Assembly: GCF_000298315.2 (NCBI RefSeq)
Contig: NZ_AEYE02000029.1
Coordinates: 372,001 to 436,000, forward strand
DNA length: 64,000 nt
DNA from: Rhizobium grahamii CCGE 502
GTDB lineage: Bacteria; Pseudomonadota; Alphaproteobacteria; Rhizobiales; Rhizobiaceae
Reading direction: 5' to 3'
In this document: one piece after another, positions 1 to 8,071 of the stretch
How the letters are laid out: every line of letters starts with the position of its first letter
How positions within the stretch are numbered: the first letter of the stretch is position 1
Translations under genes and position numbers: made by a program
Notes under the pieces: model-generated
What the model was told of the DNA's origin: nothing
The model's database searches: none
The model's input: only the letters and a program-made list of their open reading frames with translations

Positions 1-1
1 G

Positions 2-424
2 GCTTCCACCGATGGCGAGATTGCGGTTGCGGAAGCGATCGCGCGCGGCGCGAAACGTCTTGTATTGGCCGGCGCCCTTGCGGGCGAGCGTTCCGACCAT
101 GCCATCCAGCACCTGCTCTATGCCGTCAGCCTGGCAGAGCAGGGTTACGATGTGCTTCTGACATCCGGCGGCGAGGAGGCCGTGCCGCTGATTTCAGGCG
201 CAATAGAACTGGACCTGCCGCCTGACAGTCTATTTTCTGTTCCCGGTTTTAGCGAGCTTCGCGGCCTGTCAATCGAGAACGCGCGCTACCCGCTTGCCGT
301 TTTCCATTTGCCCTTCGGCTCGTCACGCACCATTTCCAATGTCGCGAAAGGCAAGGTGCGCCTTTCGCTCGAGAGCGGCCGCGCCATTGTGCTCGCGCGC
401 CCCTACGATCTTTCCGGAGTCTGA
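2..424 (+). CDS. Thiamine diphosphokinase (C-terminal part, 5' truncated by window edge)
   Basis: The frame is open from the first bases to a TGA at 422-424, leaving about 140 residues; the true start lies outside the window. Visible motifs are a G-A-L-A-G-E-R-S-D-H segment, matching the G-x-x-x-G-x-R-x-D-H loop of thiamine pyrophosphokinases, and a C-terminal B1-binding domain with GLSIENARYPL followed by a G-S-S-R-T-I-S-N stretch. The family transfers pyrophosphate from ATP to thiamine to make thiamine diphosphate. The next gene starts 4 bases downstream, so the two are probably cotranscribed. The internal TTG at 65 is not needed as a start because the conserved region begins before it. Confidence 0.82.
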   Translation, partial: ASTDGEIAVAEAIARGAKRLVLAGALAGERSDHAIQHLLYAVSLAEQGYDVLLTSGGEEAVPLISGAIELDLPPDSLFSVPGFSELRGLSIENARYPLAVFHLPFGSSRTISNVAKGKVRLSLESGRAIVLARPYDLSGV

Positions 425-427
425 TCT

Positions 428-2254
428 TTGGCGCCCCCCATCCTGAAACTCGACGACGTCTTTCTCAGCTTCGGCGGCACGCCGTTGCTCGCCGGTGCCG
501 CGCTGCAGGTCGAGCCCGGGGACAAGATCTGCCTCGTCGGCCGCAACGGCTCCGGAAAGTCGACGTTGCTGAAGATCGCTGCCGGACTCGTCGAAGCGCA
601 GTCGGGAGAGGTCTTCCGCCATCCCTCGTCAACCGTGCGTTATCTCGAACAGGCGCCCGATTTTGCCAGCTTCAAGACCGTGCAGGCTTATGCCGAGGCC
701 GGCCTCGGCCCGGGCGACGATCACTACCGTGTCACGTATCTGCTCTCGCATCTCGGCCTCACCGGCGAGGAGGATCCCAAAAACCTCTCAGGCGGCGAAG
801 CGCGTCGCGCAGCGCTCGCGCGTGTGCTTGCGCCGGAGCCCGACATCCTCCTCCTCGACGAACCGACCAACCATCTCGACCTGCCGACCATCGAATGGCT
901 GGAAGGCGAACTGCAGAAGAGCCGCAGTGCGCTCGTCCTGATCTCCCACGACCGGCGTTTCCTCGAGAAGGTTTCAACGGCAACTGTCTGGCTCGACCGC
1001 GGCACCTCGCGACGGCTCGACAGGGGCTTCGCTCATTTTGAAGCCTGGCGCGACCAGGTGCTGGAGGCGGAAGAGCTCGAGCAGCACAAACTCGGCAAGG
1101 CAATCGAGCGCGAAGAGCATTGGCTGCGCTACGGCGTTACGGCCCGGCGCAAGCGCAACATGCGCCGCCTTGGTGAGTTGCAGACGATGCGTTCGCAATA
1201 TCGTGGCCACAAAGGTCCCCAGGGCACCGTGCAGGCTACGGTTTCGGACGCGCAGGAGTCCGGCAAGCTCGTCATCGAGGCCGAGAAGATCACGAAAACC
1301 TTCGGCGACCGGCCGATTGTTACCCCCTTCTCCATTCGCGTCCATCGCGGTGATTGCATCGGTCTCGTTGGCCCGAACGGCGCCGGCAAGACCACACTCC
1401 TGAAAATGCTGACCGGACAGCTCGAACCCGAAAGCGGCACCGTCAAGCTCGGAACCAATCTGGAGATTGCGACGCTCGATCAGAAGCGTGAGGACCTCAA
1501 TCCGGAAGAGACGCTCGCCCATTACCTGACGGATGGCCGCGGCGAGAACCTCCTCGTGAACGGCGAACAGCGGCACGTGACGGGCTACATGAAGGAATTC
1601 CTGTTTCAGCCGGAACAGGCCCGCACGCCGATCAGGAGCCTCTCCGGCGGCGAGCGCGCGCGGCTGATGCTCGCCCGCATTATGTCGCGCCCGGCGAACC
1701 TATTGATCCTCGACGAGCCGACCAACGACCTTGATATCGAGACGCTGGATCTGCTGCAGGAAATCGTCGCAGGCTTCCCCGGCACCGTGATCCTTGTCAG
1801 CCACGACCGCGACTTCCTGGACCGCACGGTGACCTCGACCATTGCACCTGCTGTGCCGGATGCACCGGACGGTCGCTGGATTGAATATGCAGGCGGCTAC
1901 TCGGACATGCTCGCGCAACGAAAAGGCGCCGTCGAAGAGCGAAGGAAGGCCGAAAAGGCGGCGGAGCGAGCTAAGCCCCAGGAAACATCCGCCTCCTCCG
2001 AGACGGCAAAAGCAAAGGGCAAGCTTTCCTTCAAACAAAAGTTCGCGCTCGAGAATCTTCCGAAGGAAATGGCCAAGGCAGAGGCCGAGATTGCCAAACG
2101 CGAGGAGCGCATGGCCGACCCCAGCCTGTTCACCAGGGACCCCACAACCTTCAACAGGCTTGCGGCGGAGATGGAAAAGCTCCGTGGCAGCCTGACGAAG
2201 ATGGAAGAGGAATGGCTGGAACTCGAGATGCTTCGGGAGGAATTGGAGGGCTGA
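428..2254 (+). CDS. ABC-F family ATPase (Uup/EttA-like)
   Basis: A 608-residue protein with two fused nucleotide-binding domains and no membrane segments, the layout of ABC-F proteins, which act on ribosomes rather than in transport. The first Walker A (GRNGSGKST) is near residue 38, with signature LSGGEARR and Walker B LLLDEPTNHLD near 120-151. The second half has GPNGAGKTT, LSGGERAR and LLILDEPTNDLD. After residue ~510 a Lys/Glu-rich tail resembles the Uup C-terminal coiled coil. Start is TTG at 428, only 3 bases after the previous stop, which suggests translational coupling. Substrate state on the ribosome cannot be told from sequence. Confidence 0.9.
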   Translation: MAPPILKLDDVFLSFGGTPLLAGAALQVEPGDKICLVGRNGSGKSTLLKIAAGLVEAQSGEVFRHPSSTVRYLEQAPDFASFKTVQAYAEAGLGPGDDHYRVTYLLSHLGLTGEEDPKNLSGGEARRAALARVLAPEPDILLLDEPTNHLDLPTIEWLEGELQKSRSALVLISHDRRFLEKVSTATVWLDRGTSRRLDRGFAHFEAWRDQVLEAEELEQHKLGKAIEREEHWLRYGVTARRKRNMRRLGELQTMRSQYRGHKGPQGTVQATVSDAQESGKLVIEAEKITKTFGDRPIVTPFSIRVHRGDCIGLVGPNGAGKTTLLKMLTGQLEPESGTVKLGTNLEIATLDQKREDLNPEETLAHYLTDGRGENLLVNGEQRHVTGYMKEFLFQPEQARTPIRSLSGGERARLMLARIMSRPANLLILDEPTNDLDIETLDLLQEIVAGFPGTVILVSHDRDFLDRTVTSTIAPAVPDAPDGRWIEYAGGYSDMLAQRKGAVEERRKAEKAAERAKPQETSASSETAKAKGKLSFKQKFALENLPKEMAKAEAEIAKREERMADPSLFTRDPTTFNRLAAEMEKLRGSLTKMEEEWLELEMLREELEG

Positions 2255-2385
2255 GCCTTTGCGCCCCTTCGACCTTATCGCTGTACCTGCGTGATTCGAT
2301 TTTCACGTTTCATTGATTCGTCAGTCCGCGATTGGCAAGATTAAGCTTGCCTATCCGCAATTTGAACGAGGCAAGGAAGCACGTC

Positions 2386-3003
2386 TTGTCACACATTCTC
2401 AAAACATCGACCGCGCTCATCTGGGCCGCGGGTGTTCTAACTATTGCATCGCACGTAACGCTTGCGCAGGAAGCGCAACGCGTGCGTGGTGCCATTGAGA
2501 GCCTCAGCGGCAACACGTTGGTAGTCAAGACGCGAGAAGGTACAGAGCAAACGGTGACGTTGAAGCCGGATTGGAAGGTCCGCGGCATCAAGAAAGCTTC
2601 CGTGGAAGACATCAAGCCGGGCGATTTCGTCGGCGTTGCGTCACTGCCAAAAGCTGAGGGCGGCGACGGCGCTCTTGAAGTGTTGATCTTCCCAGCCGCA
2701 ATGAAGGGCACCGGAGAAGGCAGCCGCCCCTGGGACCTGAAGCCAAACAGCACGATGACCAACGCCACCGTCGCTAAGGCCGTCAAGGCAGTCGATGGAC
2801 ATATGATCACGCTGACCTATCAGGGCAAGGAAAAGACGATATCCATCGCCGATGATACACCGATTGTCACCTTCGCTCCGGCTGACAAGACCGACCTCGT
2901 CGCCGGCGCGCGTGTGATCGTGATGGGTCAGAAGGCACCTGACGGGACAGTGTCCGCCACAAACGTAACGGTCGGCACAAACGGTGTCGTCCCGCCGATG
3001 TAG
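2386..3003 (+). CDS. Exported hypothetical protein, DUF5666-like
   Basis: I prefer the TTG at 2386 because a purine-rich GCAAGGAAG lies about seven bases upstream and the product then starts with a clean signal peptide (hydrophobic core ALIWAAGVLTIA, cleavage likely after VTLA). An in-frame TTG at 2332 would add 18 residues with no ribosome site. The mature ~175 residues contain two similar beta-rich stretches (G-A-I-E-S-L-S-G-N-T-L-V-V-K and later V-D-G-H-M-I-T-L-T-Y), each followed by G-D-x-V or G-A-R-V-I-V, which is the look of DUF5666/OB-like periplasmic domains. No catalytic residues are evident. It lies between an ABC-F gene and a convergent ABC exporter. Confidence 0.75.
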   Translation: MSHILKTSTALIWAAGVLTIASHVTLAQEAQRVRGAIESLSGNTLVVKTREGTEQTVTLKPDWKVRGIKKASVEDIKPGDFVGVASLPKAEGGDGALEVLIFPAAMKGTGEGSRPWDLKPNSTMTNATVAKAVKAVDGHMITLTYQGKEKTISIADDTPIVTFAPADKTDLVAGARVIVMGQKAPDGTVSATNVTVGTNGVVPPM

Positions 3004-3007
3004 GTCG

Positions 3008-4834
3008 TCAGACGACAGGCGCGGGCGCGTTCGCTGCCTTTGTCACCACCTTCGCCTCCGGCTTCGCGTGCAAAGCCTCCAGATGCAGCACACGAGGCTT
3101 GAAGGTCTCGACGTATGTGTCTGACCGGCCGATATAGATCATCGCCGCCTCCGGCATAGACGCAAGAACCTCCATCATTGTGGACTGCCATTCCGGCTCC
3201 ATGCCTTCCAGCACTTCATCGAAGACAATCCACTTCGGTCGTACAAGAAGCAAGCGCGCGAAACCTATAGCCCGCTGCTCATCGGAATCGAGCAGCTTGT
3301 CCCAGCGGGCTCGCGTATCAAGCCGGGAAACCAGATTGTGAAGGCCGGCCCTCTCCAATGCCACCACGACGTCGGCATTTTGATAAGTCTCCACAGGCTC
3401 CGGAAACGCCAACGCTTCGCGAAGCGTGCCGCCCGGGATGTAGGCCGACTGCGGGACGAACAGCATGTCATCCGTGGGCGGCAGCCCGATCTTGCCGCCA
3501 CCGCACGGCCAGAGTTCGGAAAGCGCAAGGAAAAGCAGCTTGCGGTTCACGTTGTGATCGCCGTTGATCATGATCTTCTCACCGGCCTTGATCGTCACCG
3601 TGCCTTCCTGGATACGGAAGCCACCGCACTGGTCGATCTCTTCGCCGATCTTGGCGGCGATCCGGACGTGATCGAGCGTCAGAGTTCCGGGAGGATTCCG
3701 CTCGTACTTGATCGTGCCCCTCATGTTGATCTCGTCGTTCATGCTGGTAAGAGCCTGACGAAAATCGGTGACACGCATCAGCGTGGCACGCCATTCGGCA
3801 ATGGGACCGAAGTTCGCGACATACCAGCGAAGGGCGGTATTGACCTGGTTGAAGGCGCCGACCGACACCATCAACTGCCCGAACGTCAGTCCGCCAGAGA
3901 AATAGGCCGGTGCTGCGACGATGATCGGGATAACAACGACGAGCCAGCCGTAACCGGCCGATACCCAGGTCAGATTGACATTGGCCATCGCTACCCGCTT
4001 GATAACGGTGAGCACCGCACTAATGTCGGTATTGATCCGCTTCTGCTCGTTTTCTTCCCCGCGAGCGACGGTGATCGCCGGCATGTTCTCGTTGGCATGC
4101 ATCAACGCGAAGCGTAGTTCCGCCTCCTTCGAGAAGCGATCCGCATTGAGCTTCACAAGCTTACGGCCCACGAGCTGGCTGAGAATTGATGCTGACGCCG
4201 CATAGAAGATAGCGGCCCAGACCATATAGCCCGGAATGGAGAAGGAATGCGCGCCGAAACGGAAGACAAAGCCGCTGGACAGATCCCATAGCACGCCGAT
4301 GAAACTGATGAGCAGGATCGTCGCCTGCACCAGCCCGATCATGAGGCTTGTGGTGCTTTCGGCGAGGTTGCGCGCATCTTCATGCAGACGCTGGTCGGGA
4401 TTGACGCCGATCAGGCCGCTGGCTGAAAGGCGGAGCGCACGCTTGCGCTGAAGCCACTGGCTGACCAGGTCCCGCGTCAGGCCCTCGCGCATGTAGACTG
4501 CGGTCATTTGATTGAGCCAGGCCTGCACGACGTTGAGCAGCAGCAGCATGCCCGCAATCACTGCGAAGACCTTCAACTGATGGAAAAACCCAGGCAGATC
4601 TCGTCGAGCGATGCTGTCGTAAAACGGGGCGTTCCACTGGTTGAGGATCACGGTCGCATAGGCAGTGGCGAGAATGATGCCAATCAGCGCCGGCGCGATC
4701 ACTAACACCTTTCCTCGGACCGGTGAATGCCAGAAAGCCGAGAACATCACCTTCAAGCGATAGCCCAGGCTCAGGTCGTACCCTACTCTGTCCTGCCCTT
4801 GAATGCTTGGCCTGCCTTCGAGGTCATCTGCCAT
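3008..4834 (-). CDS. SbmA/BacA-like fused ABC exporter with degenerate ATPase domain
   Basis: A 608-residue fusion of an ABC_membrane_2/SbmA-BacA-type membrane domain (about six segments, roughly residues 42-65, 88-108, 164-185, 203-222, 288-312 and 317-340) with a C-terminal nucleotide-binding domain (about 385-590). Relatives include YddA, BclA and peroxisomal-type exporters. The ATPase motifs are eroded. The Walker A position reads GDHNVNRKL (425-433) in place of G-x-x-G-x-G-K-S, the signature reads LDSDEQ (515-520) in place of LSxGEQ, and the H-loop histidine is Arg570. The Walker B Glu540 and a Q-loop-like VPQ are kept. The frame is intact, so this looks like a maintained pseudo-ATPase rather than a decaying gene. 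Substrate unknown. Confidence 0.82.
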   Translation of the reverse strand: MADDLEGRPSIQGQDRVGYDLSLGYRLKVMFSAFWHSPVRGKVLVIAPALIGIILATAYATVILNQWNAPFYDSIARRDLPGFFHQLKVFAVIAGMLLLLNVVQAWLNQMTAVYMREGLTRDLVSQWLQRKRALRLSASGLIGVNPDQRLHEDARNLAESTTSLMIGLVQATILLISFIGVLWDLSSGFVFRFGAHSFSIPGYMVWAAIFYAASASILSQLVGRKLVKLNADRFSKEAELRFALMHANENMPAITVARGEENEQKRINTDISAVLTVIKRVAMANVNLTWVSAGYGWLVVVIPIIVAAPAYFSGGLTFGQLMVSVGAFNQVNTALRWYVANFGPIAEWRATLMRVTDFRQALTSMNDEINMRGTIKYERNPPGTLTLDHVRIAAKIGEEIDQCGGFRIQEGTVTIKAGEKIMINGDHNVNRKLLFLALSELWPCGGGKIGLPPTDDMLFVPQSAYIPGGTLREALAFPEPVETYQNADVVVALERAGLHNLVSRLDTRARWDKLLDSDEQRAIGFARLLLVRPKWIVFDEVLEGMEPEWQSTMMEVLASMPEAAMIYIGRSDTYVETFKPRVLHLEALHAKPEAKVVTKAANAPAPVV

Positions 4835-4993
4835 TACGTGTCCCTAGCCGTCATTCTATTTCAATAACCATGGTGACTCGCCGTGTCCACCAACAGATTC
4901 TAGCAGTCATTAACGCGGCGGTGACTTCGCATCGACCCATCCATTCGTTTAGGCAATTGATTCGCCGAAGGACTGGCGCTATCTAGGATGCTC
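4835..4993. other. Divergent promoter region, ABC exporter / metA
   Basis: About 160 bases between the minus-strand ABC exporter start and the metA riboswitch. It must hold promoters for both directions. I see no clear operator or terminator beyond generic AT-richer patches. Confidence 0.4.
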
Positions 4994-5047
4994 TGTGGTG
5001 ATTTGGCCGGCCGGCTTGCAGCCACGTTAAAGAAGTTGCTAAAGGGC
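4994..5047 (+). promoter_or_regulatory. SAM-II riboswitch (metA leader)
   Basis: The segment shows the SAM-II core in order: GTGGTGATTTG, a short variable stretch, CGGCTTGCAGCCAC, then GTTAAAGAAG and TTGCTAAAGGG. The P1 helix pairs GTGGT (4995-4999) with GCCAC (5021-5025), and the 3' GCTAAA segment supplies the pseudoknot strand. This matches the alphaproteobacterial SAM-II class, which sits upstream of metA and lowers translation when S-adenosylmethionine binds. The aptamer ends about 50 bases before the metA ATG. No Rho-independent terminator is seen between them, in keeping with control at translation initiation. Confidence 0.93.
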
Positions 5048-5097
5048 CGCGTGCGGACCGATAGCGATCTATTCTTTGTTTTGATCGAGTGACCGCA

Positions 5098-6021
5098 ATG
5101 CCAATCAAGATCCCCGATACCCTGCCTGCGTTCGAAACCCTGGTTCAGGAAGGCGTGCGCGTGATGACCGAGACGGCGGCGATCCGTCAGGACATCCGAC
5201 CGCTGCAGATCGGTCTGCTCAATCTCATGCCGAACAAGATCAAGACGGAATTGCAGATGGCTCGCCTGGTCGGCGCCTCTCCGCTGCAGGTCGAGCTTTC
5301 GCTCATTCGCGTCGGCAACCATAAAGCAAAAAACACCTCGGAAGACCATCTTCTCGCCTTCTATCAGACGTGGGAGGAAGTGAAGCACCGCAGGTTCGAT
5401 GGCTTCATTACTACCGGCGCGCCCATCGAGACGCTGCCCTTCGAGGATGTGAACTATTGGGGCGAAATGCAGCAGATTTTCGACTGGACTGAAACCAACG
5501 TCCATTCATCGATGAACGTCTGCTGGGGAGCGATGGCCGCCATCTATCACTTCCACGGTGTTCCCAAGTACGAACTCAAGGAGAAGGCTTTCGGCGTCTA
5601 CCGCCACCGGAACCTGAAACCATCGTCGGTCTACTTGAATGGGTTCTCAGACAATTTCGAGGTTCCTGTTTCGCGCTGGACAGAGGTTCGCCGTGACGAC
5701 ATCGAGAAGTCGGAAAGCCTGGAGGTCTTGATGGAATCCAGCGAAATGGGCGTCTGCCTTGTGCATGAACGGAAGGGGAAGCGGCTCTATATGTTCAATC
5801 ACGTGGAATATGACTCCACGTCGCTGTCCGACGAGTATTTCCGCGACGTGAATGCCGGCGTGCCGATCAAGATGCCGCACAACTATTTTCCCCATAACGA
5901 TCCCTCCCTGGCACCGCAGAACCGCTGGCGCAGCCACGCTCATCTGCTGTTTGGCAACTGGATCAACGAGATCTACCAGACCACCCCCTACGATCTCAAC
6001 GATATCGGCAAGGACGGCTAA
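5098..6021 (+). CDS. metA: Homoserine O-acetyltransferase (MetA family)
   Basis: A 307-residue MetA starting at ATG 5098 ([13 protein letters not shown]...). The upstream GTG at 5089 would add three residues and is less likely. The nucleophile Cys142 lies in NVCWGAMAA, and the His-x-Glu pair in MFNHVEYDS corresponds to family His235/Glu237. Residue 111 is Glu ([11 protein letters not shown]). Structural work on this family links Glu111 to acetyl-CoA use and Gly111 to succinyl-CoA use, so acetyl transfer is inferred here despite the common homoserine succinyltransferase label. It catalyses the first committed step of methionine synthesis and is controlled by the SAM-II riboswitch just upstream. 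Confidence 0.95.
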   Translation: MPIKIPDTLPAFETLVQEGVRVMTETAAIRQDIRPLQIGLLNLMPNKIKTELQMARLVGASPLQVELSLIRVGNHKAKNTSEDHLLAFYQTWEEVKHRRFDGFITTGAPIETLPFEDVNYWGEMQQIFDWTETNVHSSMNVCWGAMAAIYHFHGVPKYELKEKAFGVYRHRNLKPSSVYLNGFSDNFEVPVSRWTEVRRDDIEKSESLEVLMESSEMGVCLVHERKGKRLYMFNHVEYDSTSLSDEYFRDVNAGVPIKMPHNYFPHNDPSLAPQNRWRSHAHLLFGNWINEIYQTTPYDLNDIGKDG

Positions 6022-6159
6022 CGCGTGCCGGCGTCAGCGCAACGCTGAAGAAGCGCGGGGCGAACTGAAAGTATTACTTTTTTGCGGCACACCCGTTGCG
6101 GTTTGCGGCAAATGGGGGCACGTTCCTGCCTCACTTGAAGGAATATCAGGACAGTCGCA

Positions 6160-7182
6160 ATGGCGGAAATGTTGAAACGGGAAGTTTTCGGGCAGACCAA
6201 ATCGGGCGAAACCGTCCATCGCGTCGAGATCAAAGGCGGTGGGCTGACGGCCAAGGTCCTCACCTGGGGCGCCGTTATTCAGGATCTCCGCCTCGACGGC
6301 CACGAGGCGCCCCTCGTGCTCGGCTTCGACGACTTCGACAGCTACCCGACTCACTCCTCCTATTTTGGTGCGACACCAGGCCGCTGCGCGAACCGCATCG
6401 GTGGCGGCAAATTCACCTTGGACGGCGTGAAGTATCAGCTCGATCTCAACGAGAAGGGCGTGACGCATCTTCATGGCGGCAACGGCAATATCGCGCAGCA
6501 AAACTGGACAATCGTCGAGCATGACGTCGACCGTGTCGTCCTTAAGATCGTCGATCCGGACGGGCGCGCCGGCTACCCCGGCAATTGCACCATCCAGGCT
6601 ACTTACCGTGTGCATGGCGACGGCGAACTGTCCGTCACCTACGAAACGACCAGCGATCAACCGACGATCGCCAATGTCTGCCAGCACACCTACTTCAACC
6701 TTGACGGCCGTGACGATGCACTCGGCCACGACATCATGATCGCGGCCGACGGCTACCTCGTCACCAATGACCTTCAGATCCCGACAGGCGAAGTTCGGCC
6801 GGTCGCCGGAACAGCCTTCGACTTCCGCGAAATGTCGCCGATGAAGCGGTTCGACGATGGCGAGCAGGCGCTTTATGATCACAATTTCTGCCTCTCGAAG
6901 GACCGGACGGCCAAGCGCTCGGTTGCGCTTGCCCGCAGCCTGAATTCAGGCGTTTCGCTGGAAGTGCGCACGACAGAGCCTGGCGTGCAGTTCTACGCCG
7001 CGTTCAAGCTGAACGTGCCCGTGCCGGGTCTTGAAGGACGCAAGTATGGTCCCTTCGCCGGCTTCTGCCTGGAAACGCAGGTTTGGCCTGATGCAATCAA
7101 TCACGAAGGCTTCCCCAATGCGGTTTTGCGCCCGGGCGAAGTGCTGCGTCAGGAAACGGATTACATTTTCTCGAAGAGCTAA
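6160..7182 (+). CDS. galM: Aldose 1-epimerase (galactose mutarotase)
   Basis: A 340-residue protein of normal GalM length that interconverts alpha and beta anomers of hexoses. Recognisable motifs are TPGRCANRIGGGKF near residue 70, the catalytic His in CQHTYFNLDG (about 175) and the catalytic Glu in FCLETQVWPDAINH near the C terminus. ATG at 6160 is preceded by a weak GGAC-type site. It is a single-gene unit, 138 bases after metA and closed by a strong terminator at 7211. A link to the following amino-sugar operon is possible but not shown. Confidence 0.93.
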   Translation: MAEMLKREVFGQTKSGETVHRVEIKGGGLTAKVLTWGAVIQDLRLDGHEAPLVLGFDDFDSYPTHSSYFGATPGRCANRIGGGKFTLDGVKYQLDLNEKGVTHLHGGNGNIAQQNWTIVEHDVDRVVLKIVDPDGRAGYPGNCTIQATYRVHGDGELSVTYETTSDQPTIANVCQHTYFNLDGRDDALGHDIMIAADGYLVTNDLQIPTGEVRPVAGTAFDFREMSPMKRFDDGEQALYDHNFCLSKDRTAKRSVALARSLNSGVSLEVRTTEPGVQFYAAFKLNVPVPGLEGRKYGPFAGFCLETQVWPDAINHEGFPNAVLRPGEVLRQETDYIFSKS

Positions 7183-7210
7183 CGCTCTTCCACGTACTGG
7201 AAGAAACAAA

Positions 7211-7239
7211 CCCTCGCAGGCTACCTGCGAGGGTTTTTT
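7211..7239 (+). terminator. Rho-independent terminator after galM
   Basis: A perfect 10-bp stem, CCCTCGCAGG pairing with CCTGCGAGGG around a CTA loop, followed directly by six T residues. It separates galM from the amino-sugar operon. Confidence 0.95.
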
Positions 7240-7268
7240 CTTTTCAAGCTGATTTTCGTGCTTGTGAT

Positions 7269-7310
7269 TGGTTCTAAATAGGTTCTATTATGACGACATG
7301 GATAGAACCA
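7269..7310. promoter_or_regulatory. Probable autoregulatory operator of the GntR-type amino-sugar regulator
   Basis: Three copies of one half-site cluster here: TGGTTCTAA (7269-7277), AGGTTCTAT (7280-7288) and, inverted inside the first codons of the regulator, ATAGAACCA (7302-7310). The second and third form a perfect 8-base inverted repeat. Position over the promoter and start codon fits autorepression by the GntR/HutC protein encoded just downstream. The first two copies also read GTTC-N7-GTTC, the alphaproteobacterial LexA pattern, so a LexA role cannot be excluded from sequence. Confidence 0.6.
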
Positions 7311-8071
7311 GTCTGATGGCGGAACTGAAGAGCCGCGGCCTGCGCGACGAAGCGCTGACCGGACCGCTTTACAAGCGGCTGGGGCAAGCCCTGACCGGCC
7401 TCATTCAGGAAGGATTGTTGAAGCCTGGAACGGCCCTGCCTGGCGAGCGTGATCTGGCTGAAGCGTTGAAGGTGGGGCGCGTGACCGTTCGGACCGCCTA
7501 TCGCGACTTGATGAATTCAGGCGTGCTCGAGTCGCGACACGGAAGCGGCACATTCGTCTCCAGCAAGGTCGAGCGCATGGAGCAGTCGCTATGGCGACTT
7601 TCCTCGTTCTCCGCGGACATGCGCTCACGCGGACGCGCGCCGGCCGCGAGGATCTTGTCGCGGACGGTCAATACACCATCTCCCGAAGAAGCGTTCCTGC
7701 TTGGCCTAGGGCTCGACGAACCCGTCCTTCGGCTTGATCGTCTGCGCCTTGCCGACGGGCTGCCGCTGGCCATCGAACGCGCCGTCGTGCCGATAAAATT
7801 CCTTGGTGAAAATGGCGGCGGCGAGGGGTCCCTTTACGAAGCGCTTACGGCAAGCGGTCACCGCCCCGTTCGAGCGCTGCAGAGGCTGACGGCGGTCACT
7901 CTCGATCCGTCGTCGGCCGCTGCACTGCACGTGAATGCCGGTGCGCCAGCGTTGCTGATCGAACGTGTATCGCGCTTGGAAGACCAGCGGGTCGTCGAAT
8001 ACACCCGCTCCCACTATCGTGGTGATGCATATGATTTTGTTGCGGAATTAAGAATTGGAGATGACTTATGA
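7298..8071 (+). CDS. GntR/HutC-family regulator of N-acetylglucosamine use (NagQ-like)
   Basis: A 257-residue regulator. The N-terminal winged helix-turn-helix (residues ~18-85: PLYKRLGQALTGLI, GERDLAEALKVGRVTVRTA, SRHGSGTFV) is followed by a UTRA ligand domain (about 105-250), the HutC/NagR architecture. ATG at 7298 is chosen because the domain begins just after it; no Shine-Dalgarno site is visible, so the message may be nearly leaderless. Its stop overlaps the start of the downstream SIS gene by four bases, so it is the first gene of the operon. The effector is probably an N-acetylglucosamine or glucosamine phosphate, inferred from the neighbouring nagA. Confidence 0.85.
   Translation: MDRTSLMAELKSRGLRDEALTGPLYKRLGQALTGLIQEGLLKPGTALPGERDLAEALKVGRVTVRTAYRDLMNSGVLESRHGSGTFVSSKVERMEQSLWRLSSFSADMRSRGRAPAARILSRTVNTPSPEEAFLLGLGLDEPVLRLDRLRLADGLPLAIERAVVPIKFLGENGGGEGSLYEALTASGHRPVRALQRLTAVTLDPSSAAALHVNAGAPALLIERVSRLEDQRVVEYTRSHYRGDAYDFVAELRIGDDL

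Noticed and set aside
7271-7285. GTTC-N7-GTTC as a certain LexA box
   Set aside because: The match is exact but lies within a cluster of GGTTCTA half-sites more simply explained as the operator of the adjacent GntR gene, so it is kept only as an open question.
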